Source: Paramyrothecium sp. XJ0827 (Eukaryota > Ascomycota > Sordariomycetes > Hypocreales > Stachybotryaceae). Taken from it: a DNA stretch of 64,000 nt. The translations under genes and the position numbers were made by a program. How positions within the stretch are numbered: position 1 is the stretch's first letter; each line of letters opens with the position of its first letter. The stretch spans positions 248,001 to 312,000 of the forward strand of contig JAJFPB010000007.1 in NCBI GenBank assembly GCA_020881915.1, given 5' to 3'. Below, in pieces: positions 32,965 through 45,296 of the stretch. The notes under the pieces are model-generated. The model worked only from the letters and a program-made list of their open reading frames with translations. It made no database searches and was not told where the DNA came from.

Positions 32965-33839
32965 TTACCCAACTTCTTCGACCCAGTGACCCTCTTGGGC
33001 CCCAGTATGCCAGGACCTCTCTGCTTTCACATCTTCGTCCTCATGCCATGAGAACGATTGACTTCCACGAAGATCACCCCAGAACTTATCATAAAAGCCA
33101 ACCGGAATCCTTCGGCCCCTTTGGCGGATAGAATACACAAGCTCAACAGTGTCCGATTTGAGTCGGGCCAGAAGCTGTCGTGTGAAAGCAGGTGGGGTGC
33201 TATGCCCTGGTAGCGGCCACAAGTGCGTGCGCACGAAAGCTCTCATGTTCTGTATTGTAGCTTTGCTCGAAGTGCATTTCCACACTTCTTCAGTTCCATC
33301 AACATATCGACATTTGCCAATGTGAGAAAGTCAAGGTGCATCCCTCCGCGCTTCTTGATATCCCCTAATACTTCAAACCAGTCTTCTGTTGCGCCTGCTG
33401 TATTCTCTTCTTGTACGATGCCAAACCATCGAAGATCCAGCGAAGTAATATAACGCAAAGATGCGACCGGCACAGCACCACTCAGGAACTCACTCGCAGA
33501 GAAACGCTTCGGTATAGTAGAAGACTCCTCTGGTTTGGTAGACCCGTAGAGAGACTGAAAGTGGACATACGTCTCGAAATGGTTACATTTCCAGAAGACC
33601 TCTCTTGCCATTTGGCAGACCGACCGGTTCACCAAGAAAAAAGGTTCTGGAGTCTGCCAGGACCCTCTTTTCTGGCCTGGTGGTAGGTGAAACTTCCGCT
33701 GAGGGTCCCATATGACATGCTGTGAGGGAGTTACAAGATCTGTGTGTTTGAGGACGTTCAGTTGGGTCTCTTGAGGAAAGTTGAGAAAGGGGAAGCCGGT
33801 CAAGCTAGTTGGCAGAAGATCGTTCGCTGTCTCTCGCAT
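32965..33839 (-). pseudogene. F-box-like protein with a probable frameshift
   Basis: The ATG at 33839 opens 'GFPFLNFPQETQLNVLKHTDLV', an F-box-type start (leucine-rich helix after a short proline motif). 'FFLVNRSVCQMAREVFWKCN', the segment that usually follows in fungal F-box-like proteins, and 'ITSLDLRWFGI' come after it. This frame stops at 33243. A second frame, open across 33243-33285 and beyond, continues with plausible C-terminal sequence (PPAFTRQLLARLK.. to ..GFYDKFWGDLRG) and ends at 32965. No intron of normal length joins them (the only GT..AG is 36 bp and does not restore frame), so I infer a 1-nt frameshift near 33250-33285. The alternative is a genuine shorter protein of 198 aa. 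Partners of F-box proteins are SCF ubiquitin ligases. Confidence 0.5.
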
Positions 33840-34501
33840 GGTAATGATTTCCTGTTTAGCTTGAGCGTATGCTGGAGAGCAACTCACGACTTCAAATCGT
33901 TTTAGAGTGGGAACAATCACGCCGTTGTTTTCAATCAAGAAGGCCCCTCAAGGCAGGCACATGCTGATGTAAGATGACGTAGGTTCGTCGGTCTGAGAAT
34001 TACGTGGTCAGTTACATCAAGTAACATATGGTGTCAACGTAACCTTCATCTCCAAGCATCACTTGCGTTAAGATCAAGTTGGATCTGGGAGCATGAATCG
34101 GATTACAGCCTTGCATACTCGAGGGGATATGTATTGGTGACTGAATCGTTAGCAAACCCAATAGCCGAACGTATGATGGTTATGATGTCTGATGATACAT
34201 GCAGGGTAGTCTTGGAAGAAAGGCCATCTGAATTCAGCTTGCATGGACTTCCTGGGAAAACGGCAAGTAAAAGAATACATTCATCTCCAACGGTATGTTT
34301 GATAAACACATGTAACAATATTCATGCAGCCATAGCTGCAGTGCTGCCTGACTCTTTCAGACAAGGCCTGGCCTCTTTTGCACGCCTCACTTATTCAACC
34401 CCGCACGACACCTTTTGCGATAACATCATGCAGCTTCACAAAGGTCTCTGTCAAAGACCCTCTACATTCTCGGCCTAGGCTTATTTCACGAGTCTCATGT
34501 C
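33840..34501. other. Divergent intergenic region
   Basis: A plus-strand ORF at 34134-34478 ends just before the next gene but has no recognisable feature and no splice join that keeps frame. No gene called. Confidence 0.45.
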
Positions 34502-37500
34502 ATGGCGAATCTAGGCGGTTTTACAGCCTCCGCCATTTCGGCCAAGAACGAGAACACTGCAGCGCTAGTCAACATCAATTTGGACATTTCCTTGTGGCGC
34601 TGTGAACCCCCTCAAGAATTCCTCCCAATTGGCTCTTCACTAGCTCCATGGAGAAAGAGAGAAGCCGAAGATGGCGAGCTTCATAAAACGGCCTGCCGAC
34701 TCGGATTTTTGTTCCACGAGTTTGTGCCAGAAACGCCTTGTCTAATGCGCTGCTTTGGTACAAGAGCCTCCGAGATCATGAAGAGCCCTCACATCAATCC
34801 CCAAGGCAACGCCAGTGATGGCCCCTTCTGCGACTTTGTCGGCGCCGACGGCACTTGTATTTGGGCTGTCGCAACGTCTATCCCGGCCTCTTTCAGCACA
34901 TTTCTCCTTGCATGTATGTTGGTTAGAGCTTGGGATGCAAGGCAGGCCATCAGTATATGGGCAGAGCTGGTTCACGAAAGAGTGTCGCAAGTAGAGGCTC
35001 AGATTTCGATGAACAAAGTTGTGAATCCCCACACCGTCATGGCCGTCAGACAAGCAATCAGTCGGGATGACCTTGCAAAGTGGGATGCAAGGGTGAGGGC
35101 TTGGATCCGAAGGGCTGATCAGAGTATGATGCGCAACCACGATCAATTCGCATTAATCATGAAGAATGTTAAAACACCCTTTGTCGATCCTGGCACAACA
35201 TACGAGAAAGTCACGCGAGCCTGGATACGATCACTAACGGTAATGGAAGATCTTTTCAAGAATGTGCCGCAGCAGGTGCCAGATCGAGCGGTGTTAATAG
35301 CCATCTCAGCCTGGCACATGTATCCAGATTTGCTGGTGTGCCAGGAAAAGATCACCAAGGTCACCTTTAGTGATTCATTGTTCCCTCCCACTGCAATTCT
35401 CACTCTGGGCTTGGAGCCTCGAAATCCCAAGCACGGGAGTCTTTGCCAATGGTCACTGGCGTTATCACACTTGAAGTACTACGGCGATCCTGTAAAGGTC
35501 AGATGTGAAGAAGATTTCCAAAGGGTGGCTTTTCGGGACTTATGGCTCGTCGCTTTGGGTGCGATCATGAGGCAATGGGGGCTCCCCTCATCTAGTCTAG
35601 GACCTACAATTGCTTGGTTTAGGACTCTTGGAGAGATTCTCACCACAAACCCCTCCTCGAAGGCCCCAGAGCTCTCATGGCTAATGGAGTTGTGCAATGC
35701 AGCAGCGACCATACAAGAGCCATTCAAAACCAACCCAAAAATGCTTATTGTTCAATTTGGGTGGCGACGAGCAACTAGCTTCCTTGGCTCTTCCGGTGGC
35801 ATCATCCAGCCACATCTTTTTGGTCTATGCAAACTCAATGTCATGAGCAGTTTGCACCATGAGGAGGATGTTGAATTTGGGTTCCGATATGTTCGCAATA
35901 TAGCAATGGAACTAGGACTCAAAGCCAACGAGGCTATTGCAGTTTATATCAGAAAGACCGACAAGGGAGTTTATGTTGAATGGGCAACAATTCTACCAGT
36001 CCCTGTGCAACCCGATGGAACGCCTCTAGAGGGGAGCGACAAGGACACTGATAAACGTGGCTTGAGATGGATGTACTGTATGTCGACGCCGGATACTAGG
36101 CTCTGTGACATCCCTCTTCTTGAAGCCAACCGCAAGAAAAGAGAAGAGCTCGGGGAAGTTGCATTGCCAATTCTTGGAGAGAATGACGGGCGTGCATTGT
36201 CTTTCGTTGTCGGAACAGTAGATGACATGATATGCAATTGGGCGAAGCCTCACCCCCTATTCGGAGATCCAGACGACAAGATCCTTTTCAAGGCACTATA
36301 CCGGGGGCATGCGGTCCTTGGCATGCAAAACTTCCGTCTGTACATAAGAGAAGATGTTGTGCTGGAACGACAACCACGAGCGCTTGTTAATTATGGTATC
36401 TTGTTCGGCACGCAGTGGCTAAGAGAAACATTGGATGCAGAAGCATTGGTGGACTGGTTCAAAGACATACAGGTATAGCCCCATCAACTTCCCCCAATGT
36501 AGTCCATGCTAACCTGATGATGCCAATAGGGCAGTCTACAAGCCAAGAAATCAGGAACTGCTCCACAGAAACGCAAGGTCATAGGGCCGCAGTCCAGGAT
36601 TTCCAGATTTTCCGTTAAGGTTGATGAAACTCAAAATGAGCACCCTCAATACTATACATTCGAAGTATTATTCGCCTCTCCTGAAGTGCTCATATCACTA
36701 CGGGCTCTTGAACTTGCGTCTGAACTATACCGGCATCTACCTATGGCTACGGTTTCGCTTAAAATAATTGAACAGCAGTTATGGAAGTCTCACTGGCTCC
36801 CCAAAGCTCTTAAAATGTTCACAAACCCAGGCCACTGGGAGTTTGATCTGGCTCGGCGAATGGACGTTCACGAGGAGAGCAAGATGTTACCTCGTCATCA
36901 TGTATTCGCCGCAATCGCCATGTTTGACGCTGGCCTTTTCAATATCGAGGTTGAACATTTAGAGAATGTTGTTGCTTTATGCTCCGAGGATTCAATATTT
37001 GTATCGGACATACTCCTTTCAGACCCCAGCACAGAGCTTTGTGGCATTAACATGCGTCACATGGTTGGAAATATTGGCCAAGCTGGCATGGTCTTCATGG
37101 TCGCACCAATGGATCCTCGCATTCGATCCGCAAGCTACAATCCTCAGGCCGTGAAACAGCGTGAATATGATGGAGAATGTACCGACCAGTTTGCAGGTAC
37201 TTCTTTACATCTCTCCTTCACGAATTGGAAAGTTGCCCTGGATTGGAATAATACGGGTGAAATTGATCAGCAAGTATTTCTTATCGAATCCGTGATCTCG
37301 GTGCAGGATGAAGGGAAATGGGTGGCAGACATTGATGTCCTAGAGTGGGAAACAAGCGACACGCAAATCATAGAGTTTGAATGCCATTGTCAGCGTGACA
37401 GACCACCTCCAAGCGAGGAGGACATTCTATCATTGGAAACTTGGGACGAAATACTCGATCCCCCAGCAGCTGTCGGTATTATCCGTGCGAGCGGCAATTG

Positions 37501-37651
37501 GGCTGCGCGGCTTGCGGCCGCCACCATCTTGGCACAAAAGGGCCAAAGTCATGCGGTTGTGGTTCTAGGAAACCACCCAGTATGCTGGGTGTGCTTGAGT
37601 AGTCTATTTTCGGAACCTGAGTTAAGGCTTCCTTCGTTTATTGTTCACTAA
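34502..37651 (+). CDS. Large conserved fungal protein of unknown function (1,030 aa, one intron)
   Basis: Exons are 34502..36472 and 36530..37651, with a 57-bp intron (GTATAG donor, CAATAG acceptor, phase 0) between 'DWFKDIQ' and 'GSLQAKKSG'. The product starts MANLGGFTASAIS and has no signal peptide or obvious membrane segment. The N-terminal pattern (LGFLFHEFVPETP.., then GADGTCIWAVATSIPASFSTFLLACMLVRAWDA) is one I know from long hypothetical proteins in many filamentous ascomycetes. The repeated W/C-rich blocks in the C-terminal half (HPVCWVCLSSLF) also look conserved. I know no function. The gene appears intact, in contrast to several neighbours. Confidence 0.82.
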
Positions 37652-38484
37652 TTATTGCAACCTATTGAATTTAAACACGAAGTACAAGGCAACGATTGAA
37701 TGGTCCACAAGCTCAACGCATCATATAAGCACTGAGAAACACACCATCTCAGTAACTCTGTGCCACCGTTGACTAGCCATTCAATTGAATGACAAGTTAT
37801 TGCATGTCCTGTGATACGAGTAGTCACTATGGAAATACAAACTATCAGGATCAAGTACCGTAATAAGTTATGGGAGGCAAAAAACCATTAGTAGTGAAAC
37901 ACCTGTCAGTGGTTGCAGCTGAAGACGTCACGACGTATTGAGAGCGTAATAATATCCTGTCACTCAACCTAGGCATGGTGCTACAAGTGTGGCGATCCAT
38001 CTAAAGCTTGGTTGCCAAGCTCATACAACTAGTAGCCTTGCTGTGAATTAATGAAGGCGAAACACCATGGAAGAGCAAGGCGTGCTCAGGTGCTCGGAGG
38101 GCGTCGTAACGCTAACTTTAGACCAAGTACGAAAAGTACTCTGCGGCCACCGAAGAGTTCTATTTGTCCAATTTAATATTACCTTGATGGCCATCAACGT
38201 TTTGATAACATCGGGACGTCGTTCGGAACTTAGCACCGACAATATGGTACCACCCATGGACAAATAATTTCAGCTTGGCCTTCGTGGGAAATTCCTCCAA
38301 GATGATAGCGTTGTCGTAAATGCGCGTCACACCATAGAATTTCTCCAGCTACATATACCTCTCGCATAAATTTTCATTGAAAATATTGGTATTCCAACAG
38401 GTAAAGGGCCTATGCAGATAGGCTTCGACAGTGATCTCGAGATGTTCCCAAATTGACGAAGGAAATTTGCGTCCAACAACCGAT
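37652..38484. other. Convergent intergenic region
   Basis: No supported gene. Confidence 0.45.
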
Positions 38485-41235
38485 TCACGAGTCAATCTGC
38501 TCACTCATTTTGTCCGCGGCGCGTGAGAGGCCTTCTGAAATAACTTCGACTACGCCGAAAACGTGGTAGCCGTCCAGGGCGTCGGCCCAAATGCGAATTG
38601 TGCATGCGGCAAGCCTACGAATACGCACAACAACACTCATGTTCTGCTGAAAATCAGCCGCTGATGGCGTCTCGTTGATAATGCTAGTAATCATGCCGAG
38701 CAGAGTTCTCTGCTCTTCGTGTAGCACGGTCGTACCACACGCTCCGACCTGGGATGCGAGGCTTCGCAGCCACAGGCTAAGCAGGCACGCGCACTCGAGG
38801 TTACTCAGCGTGTGCACGATGCTCCAGTTCTGCGAGTTTGTGCGGGAGACATAGGCTATCCCGGCCCGCACAAGGACTCCCAGCGCATGAATACACTGCA
38901 AGACGGCAAGATTTGTATATGGCGTTTGGTTGATGCTTGAGATGGGCAGACTGCTGACCGACTCGGCAAGGCAAGCTGGGTTGCGCGTCATGACGCTCCG
39001 CAGAGGGCCCAGATCAATCACAAGACGTATGTATGCGATTCTCAACAAGGCCGTCGACGTGAACGCCAGTGGACCCTTGGACGACAGCGGATCTAGGGTT
39101 GACTCGAGTGCGCGGCTCCAACACTTCTGCCACGACCGCAAAGCATTGTCTAGTTGGGCCAACGTCTTCGAGTCGAAGCCCTGCCTGGGTGTCAAGAGGG
39201 CGGCTCCCTGACGAAGGAGAAGAATTTGTTGAACAAGCCCGTGCACGACCACAAAGTTGCCGAACGCGGAAATATCCGCTGGCGATGACACATCCTGGCC
39301 CGAGAGCAGCTCGTCCAGGACCCCTCGCAGTGTCCTCTCGGCGTGGCCACCCGCGGCCCGTATCCGAATCCACTCCTGTTCTGTTGTAGCGCGCCAGAGA
39401 ACCATGGAGTGCGGCAGGCACAGTTGGATCTCACACGACGTCAGCGCGGATGGCGTATTGAATGCCACGCTCTGAAGGTTCAGGAGGCTGTACGCGACCA
39501 AAACAGTACGCCGTCTCTCCTCTCTCTCGATCCATGTCTTCCACGACAAGTTGTCAGGCATGACATCGGACTGTAGCATTTTTGACGATTTGAGTATGAC
39601 AGCCACATGACTAGCCAGGGCCAGGCCCTCCGCAACAAAGCAGCCCTGCGCCCAGGAGGACATGGCGACGAGGATGAGTGTCGCTTGCACAAGAGAAAAT
39701 ACGGTCCTTCTCGCTCTCGGCCGGCGAGTCTGCCTTTTCTGTAAATCTAACAGGGGACCGGCCCTCAGTATTTTGTGTGGACGACAATGGGAGCGAGCTT
39801 CGGTTTGAGGCTCGCTTATCCTGGTTTGTCTGAAGCCGATGGTTGACTAGTGCCTTGGCTGCAAAGTAGAGGTCGTATCCGGCATCTGCCTCGAACTTGT
39901 AGAGCGCGCCCACGGCCACCAGCGACAAGGTGAGATCAATGGGGATGTCGGAAACACGCAACGTCGCGAGGTGCAGCATAGGCAGATGTTCATGAAAACC
40001 TCTGAAATAGCCCTCCAGGTACCGCGACAAAGTGTGGCGTGTTGGCATTTGGAAGCCCGCTGGCAGAAGATCTCGCTTAAGCATTGCCTTACTATGTACT
40101 TCGTCATAGTCTTTGGCACTGAGACGCCAGGGGCAGGGGATTGCCTGCTCCACAACCGCTTGCTCGTTATCGATGCCTGTGGGAAAACTTTCCGTTGAAG
40201 GCTGTTGTTGTGCTTGGGGCATTTGGCTTGGTAGGAACGACGAACCCGTTGCGACGTTGTGATCATTCCTGCTACTGCTGCTGTCAACCTGGTCATCGAC
40301 TCCTAATGCTTCCACAGTAGCGACGGAGACCGGAGTCTGGGCATGATTGGCTGATGGATAAATCGATCGGTGCAAGTCCGCGGTGAAGCCTGGTCCTGCC
40401 ACAGGTTCCGAATGCATATACGGTGGTTGGAAAGCCTCTTCAATGTGCAGAGACCCAGCGGTAGTATTGTCCCTTTCGGACCAAGTCATGTTGGTGTCTT
40501 CCGGTAGCACCAAGGGGAGGAATGCCGCGGATGCATTAAAGTCATTGGTCCAGAGCCAATCAAAACTGTCGATTCCAGCAAATACGTCCTCCAGATCCTG
40601 CGACAGTTGACCGCCGGCGTCGTGCCCTTGTATGTGGGATGTTGAGTGAAGGGGCCAGTCGGGCACGTTGCTGTCAGTATTTGTTGCTGCTCCTGGTGCC
40701 ACCACTCTGTCTGTGGTGTTGAAGAAGCCCTCTGTGCGGTCGGTCCTGAGGGATGTGGTGGGCGTCGGTAGGGACTCTTGTGAGCTCGACTGGGGATGAG
40801 CCGCATGGTTGGCAAGCTTATCGCTAGGGTCCACGTCTCCTTCCAGCTGTGTGGGATGTGTCGTCTTCACATGCCTTACGAGAAGATCTCTGAATGTTTG
40901 CGAGGTGCATTAGCCTAGTCCAGGGTCGCGGCCACGGCGAGGTGGGACATGCCCCCGTGAAGATTGTAGATACCTAGTATTCACTCAAAGACGTGGAAGC
41001 AGACGACTAACTTACTGGCGGGTGAACGCTTGGTCACACTCGATGCACGAGTAGGGCTTCACCTGCGTGTCTAAAACTGGGTCAGCTGTCGACGTGATGG
41101 AAGGCCATGGCGTGGAGCAGTAAACTCACGGGTCCTCTCATGGCGCTTCAGGTGCTCTTGTCGCTTGAACGTCTTGTGGCAATATGCGCAAGGAGCTACA
41201 GGGACTCGAGGGCGTCCGCGTTTCGTTGGGGTCAT
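38485..41235 (-). CDS. C2H2 zinc-finger / fungal-specific transcription factor, with a frame break
   Basis: Exons are 41235..41130, 41070..41016 and 40889..38485. The first two encode two C2H2 fingers split by introns (CAYCHKTFKRQEHLKRH; CIECDQAFTRQDLLVRHVKTTH) after a basic AT-hook-like 'TKRGRPR'. Exon 3 carries a long acidic/Ser-rich linker, then the fungal-specific TF domain ('GYFRGFHEHLPMLHLATL', 'FAAKALVNHRL', then 'VQATLILVAMSSWAQGCF'). The total is one nucleotide off a whole number of codons. The frame ending at 39611 and the frame ending at 38485 must be joined by a shift somewhere in about 39690-39840, where both are open; I find no intron that does it. So it is either a 1-nt indel (mutation or assembly error) or an unusual splice. 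It probably regulates the adjacent deacetylase, amidase and transporter genes. Confidence 0.75.
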
Positions 41236-41543
41236 TGTGTTGATCTGCAGTCATTCGACACGCGTGTTTGATGGCCACGGCACGGCTCTGGACAGTCATG
41301 GGCAGAAATTGCCGTGTGGGGTAAGAAGTAATGGAGAGGAATATAAACCCAATCACGAAGAAAGACACGAACGACTGCACCTCATCTTTTCTACTCCGCA
41401 CATTTCAAGCCACAGACGTAGATGGGAAAAATCAAATCAAAAGTGGATTAACTAGTGCGGTTTCTACGCTGGCCTATTTGGCCCTCGCGCGCCCTGGGGA
41501 AGTGGGTTCCGGCGCTTGAAGTCGTCCGAGATTTCCTCCATCT

Positions 41544-42545
41544 TTACGAATTCAACACCTTCGTGCGATTCATGTACTCGATAAGGCTGCATTGGTGGAT
41601 TAGCCCAGACCAACATTGTCGGCGTCTGAAGACCTACCGTTCGTGCATCATCAGAACGTGGGGACGACCAGACACATCTGGGTGACAGCTAATGGGAAAG
41701 ACGAACTCGTCGTACTCCCTGTAGAAGTAGTCAAAATGATCGCGCCAAATATCCTCGATATCACGGGGATTCATGAATCCATGCGAATTGGCATGAGACT
41801 TGATGAACATCATGGGAGGCAGGTCATCGATGTACCAATTACTGCGCTGAAGCTGATTAGTCGAACCATTGCGTGAAAGCAGGTGGATTGTCTCGCGTAC
41901 CCCGGTATTTCGACCAGCCCAGTGACCTCACCCTTCTCCATGGGCTTCATCCAAGTGTCCGGGTGCTTGGAGTAATCGATCTTGGTCCATGAGTCGCCGG
42001 TGCGCAGGTAATAAACTTGACAATCGTGATGGCTCAGACTATGGTCATATTCGACACCATAATCAAGCAACAGTTCAGCTCCCTCTTTGCTCGTTTCCCA
42101 CCAAGGGGCAACGCTGCCACGAGGCGGCTTTCCCGTAAAGTCCGTGATAAGCTTTACGCACTTATCGAGGATAATCTTCTGTTGCTCAACAGTCATATCA
42201 GCTGGGTTCTCGTGGGTGTATCCGTGGAGGCCAATCTCATGCCCCGCATCTCGGACTTTCGCCATTTCCTCTGGGAATGATTCCAGAGTATGGCCGGGAA
42301 TAAACCAGGTTGCCTTGATGCCATACTTGTCGAACATTTTGAGCATACGTTCCGTTCCCACAGTCCCGGCCCAGATACCTACGATGCACAAAAGCATTAG
42401 GCCAAGGCCCCGGAAATTTATCGAGGGAAGGGCACGCACCGCGGCTGATGTCGTTGGCCGAGTCTTCTCCACCGTACGATCCAATCCAGCCAGCGACGGC
42501 ATCAACATCGACACACCAACTGACCAAAACACGCTTTTTCCCCAT
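41544..42545 (-). CDS. Polysaccharide-deacetylase-family protein, NodB/PuuE-like (276 aa, 4 exons)
   Basis: Exons are 42545..42440, 42378..41901, 41841..41638 and 41586..41544. The ATG at 42545 gives [16 protein letters not shown], whose second Asp is the first CE4 metal-site residue. '[11 protein letters not shown]' supplies the HxxxH pair and 'RGSVAPWWE' the third motif. Sequence and length resemble the cytosolic PuuE-allantoinase / HP0310-type branch, not secreted chitin deacetylases; there is no signal peptide. The last exon ends '[13 protein letters not shown]'. In a shifted frame the same DNA continues '[20 protein letters not shown]' to a stop at 41464, which looks like the normal C-terminus, so a 1-nt deletion near 41565-41570 probably shortened the protein. 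It lies just downstream of the regulator and is divergent from the amidase. Confidence 0.82.
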
Positions 42546-43240
42546 CTTGATCTGTTGCTTTGTCTGTGGTTTGGGCCACTCGCTTTTCGAGTTAAGGTTG
42601 CGCAATGTACAGTGAAAGGGGTAAATGGGGAGGTACACGATTGGAGCAAATCACCATCACTGCGGTTCTTATAGTCAGGAGACGCTATAGCTACAAGCAT
42701 TCACTATCCTCCGGTCTTATCAGCAATACAGAGGTCAATCAAGCCTGAATGAAACGAGACGTCTCTTATCAAGGAACAGATATCGCTCCGTCCAGCGTAT
42801 ACGAGGGCCCGCTAACTAGGCCAGGTTTCTTGTGTGGGGTGCTTTGGGGTAGAAAAGAAAGCAGAAACCATTGCCGAGTTCGGGGGAAGCGAAGAGGTAG
42901 AAAATGCTCCGGGACCGCTGCCGCTTTACAACAGCCGCGTTTCTCCAGCTGTGATGCCGTAATGGCAATTATGAAGCCAGCTTGAGACATGGGCAATTTA
43001 TCGTCTATTGCTCTCGTTGTACGACCCCATGACCTTTCCATGCGCTGTTCACGTAAGAGATAAAATCGAAATTTTAGGGAAAATTGATAAAGGTCGTTTT
43101 TGTACCTGGCTACTCTTCGCTACGCCTTCTGGTATGCCCAATATTAGAAATTAGTTACCCATGGTTCTGTTACCTGCAAGAACGGGATACAACACGTAAC
43201 TATAACTCGTTAATGCTCCAAGCTTGCATGTCCTGCTCGA
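42546..43240. promoter_or_regulatory. Shared divergent promoter region of deacetylase and amidase
   Basis: About 700 bp between two divergently transcribed catabolic genes. It probably holds the operators of the C2H2 regulator, but I cannot pick out a site with confidence. Confidence 0.4.
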
Positions 43241-44992
43241 ATGTCTGTTCTATTCACTTCCAAGTCTCCGTAAGTTCAAACGCCTAGCCTCCCTTGCTGG
43301 CTGCGTGCACACAACACATACTGACCGGGATACGTGTAAAGGGACAACCCGGTACGCAAAGGCGACGCTGAGAAGACACTTAGGCGAATCAACTTGAAAA
43401 TCCAACCCCAAGACTCAGATGACTTTGACGAACTCCTAGCCGCTATCCACGAATGCGCTGAATTCGTATCGGCCAAGCCAGACTATCAACCGCAACCAGA
43501 CCTGGAACGGTTCCCACGAAAGGATGTTCGCCGTCCTTCTGCCGAGGAAAATGAATTTGGTGTCGCTTGGGCACACAAGTTCTCCATCGGCAACGACAAG
43601 CAGCAGGGGACCCTGCGGAACATGACAGTGTGCCTAAAGGACAACGTCGCCGTGGCCGGTGTGCCTATGTTCTACGGTACCACTGCTACAAAGCCACTCG
43701 TACCCAAAACCGACGCCATAGTGGTCACGCGTCTGCTCGAAGCAGGGGCGCATATCGTGGGAACGACGGTATGCGAAAACTTTTGCCACTCCACGTCATC
43801 GTACACGAGCGGACAAGGCACGGTTGAGAATCCTCATGCCAGCGGCCGTTCAGCGGGGGGGAGCACGTCTGGGGGTGCCGCACTAGTCGGTGGGAAAAGC
43901 GTCGACGTTGCCATTGGTGCCGATCAGGGCGGCAGTGTGAGGATTCCAGCTGCACTCTGTGGATGTACGTTTCTTCTGCCGCGGCTCCCTAACTGATATG
44001 CGCAGAGTGCTGATCAAAACTCAGGCGTGGGATTCAAGCCAACCCACGGCCTTGTGCCTTACTCCGGGTTGTTGAGCGGCGACGCTATCATCGACCACGT
44101 CGGCCCCCTGACCAGAACCGTACTCACGGCTGCGAAGATCATGGATGCCATCAGTGGCTCGGACAACATGGATGACCGCTGTCTCGGAGCAGGTCCGGTC
44201 GCGTCTTTCAACTTTGCTTCCAGTTTGGAAGGTGTCGTAGTTGGGGGTCAGCCCCTCGCCGGCATGCGTATTGGAATACTGGCCGAGGGCTTCATACCCC
44301 CAAGTATGGAGTCTGCGGTCGCCACCATTGTCAGCGAGGCTGCCGGGCGCTTTAACCAGCTCGGCGCCACAGTCGTGCCATTCTCCTTGCCGCAGCATAC
44401 TGACGGCCCAGCCTTCTGGTCTATCCAGCAACGCGTCGCTGGTTCACAGAACCTCTTGGGCCGACAGCATGGGCGCCATGGCCTCTACTTGCACGCGTTT
44501 GACACGGCGCGTCTTCCTTGGACCCAAACCTCGTTTGACAGACTTTTCCCTTCGACGCAGAACGTTTTGATCAACGGCATGTATCTAGAAGAGAATTTCC
44601 CAGGACTTTACGGCAAGACGATGAACCTCATCCGAGGCCTTCGTGACTCATACGAGGCAGCGTTCAAGGACGTGGACATTCTGATCACTCCAACTACCCC
44701 TAAGGTGGCGCCTCAGCATGGTAGTAGGGAACGCCCGATGAAGTCCATGGAGCCCAGCATCGGCTTGACAGTGAACACTTGTGGGCTTAATGTTACGGGG
44801 CATCCAGCATTAGCATTACCCGTGGGACTCGCGCGCCCTCCAATGTCCATGAAGGACGGCGAAGCCCCTCTGCTTCCTGTTAGCATGCAGATAATTGGGG
44901 CGCTTGGACAGGACAGCAAAGTTCTTCGCGTTGGTAGAGTCTGGGAGGTAAATTTCGACTGGACAACAAACCTGCTAGATGGTAATAAATAG
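43241..44992 (+). CDS. Amidase-signature-family hydrolase (539 aa, 3 exons)
   Basis: Exons are 43241..43269, 43342..43964 and 44025..44992; the total is a whole number of codons. The long frame lacks an ATG, and the first exon (MSVLFTSKS) joined at GTAAGT supplies it. The catalytic triad of the amidase signature is in order: Lys in 'VCLKDNVAVAGVPM', cis-Ser in 'GRSAGGSTSGGAALV', and the nucleophile Ser in 'GADQGGSVRIPAALCG' just before the second intron; 'VGFKPTHGLVPYSG' follows. It hydrolyses a C-N amide bond and releases ammonia; the substrate is unknown. No signal peptide, so it is cytosolic. The setting (a PuuE-like enzyme on the other strand, an amino-acid transporter next door, a regulator nearby) suggests uptake and breakdown of a nitrogenous compound. 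Confidence 0.9.
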
Positions 44993-45296
44993 AGTAGCTC
45001 GTAAGTGGAAAGCAACGGTTGACAGAAGTAAATATACTGCTGAAGTCTCGCTAGCTAGAAAAGCTGAACAAATAAATTGGCTACAACTCGATTATTTCGG
45101 ACCCGACTTTCATGTATACACCGAAACCAGCTTTGCATAAGGACCAACAGTGGTGACTCTCCCTGACTAAAGACTTATATTGTCAGATTTGTTTATGAAT
45201 AGTAGCATTGACTTCTTTCAATAAGATGTCCGGCGATTCGCCCGTACCATACTCAAGTTACATTGTTTCCAACCATCTCGCAGACTGAATAATCGA
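44993..45296. other. Convergent spacer between amidase and transporter
   Basis: No gene. Should contain both 3' ends. Confidence 0.45.

Noticed and set aside
34134..34478. 114-aa ORF just upstream of the 1,030-aa gene
   Set aside because: Considered as a 5' exon, but no splice join keeps the frame and the downstream ATG context is good.
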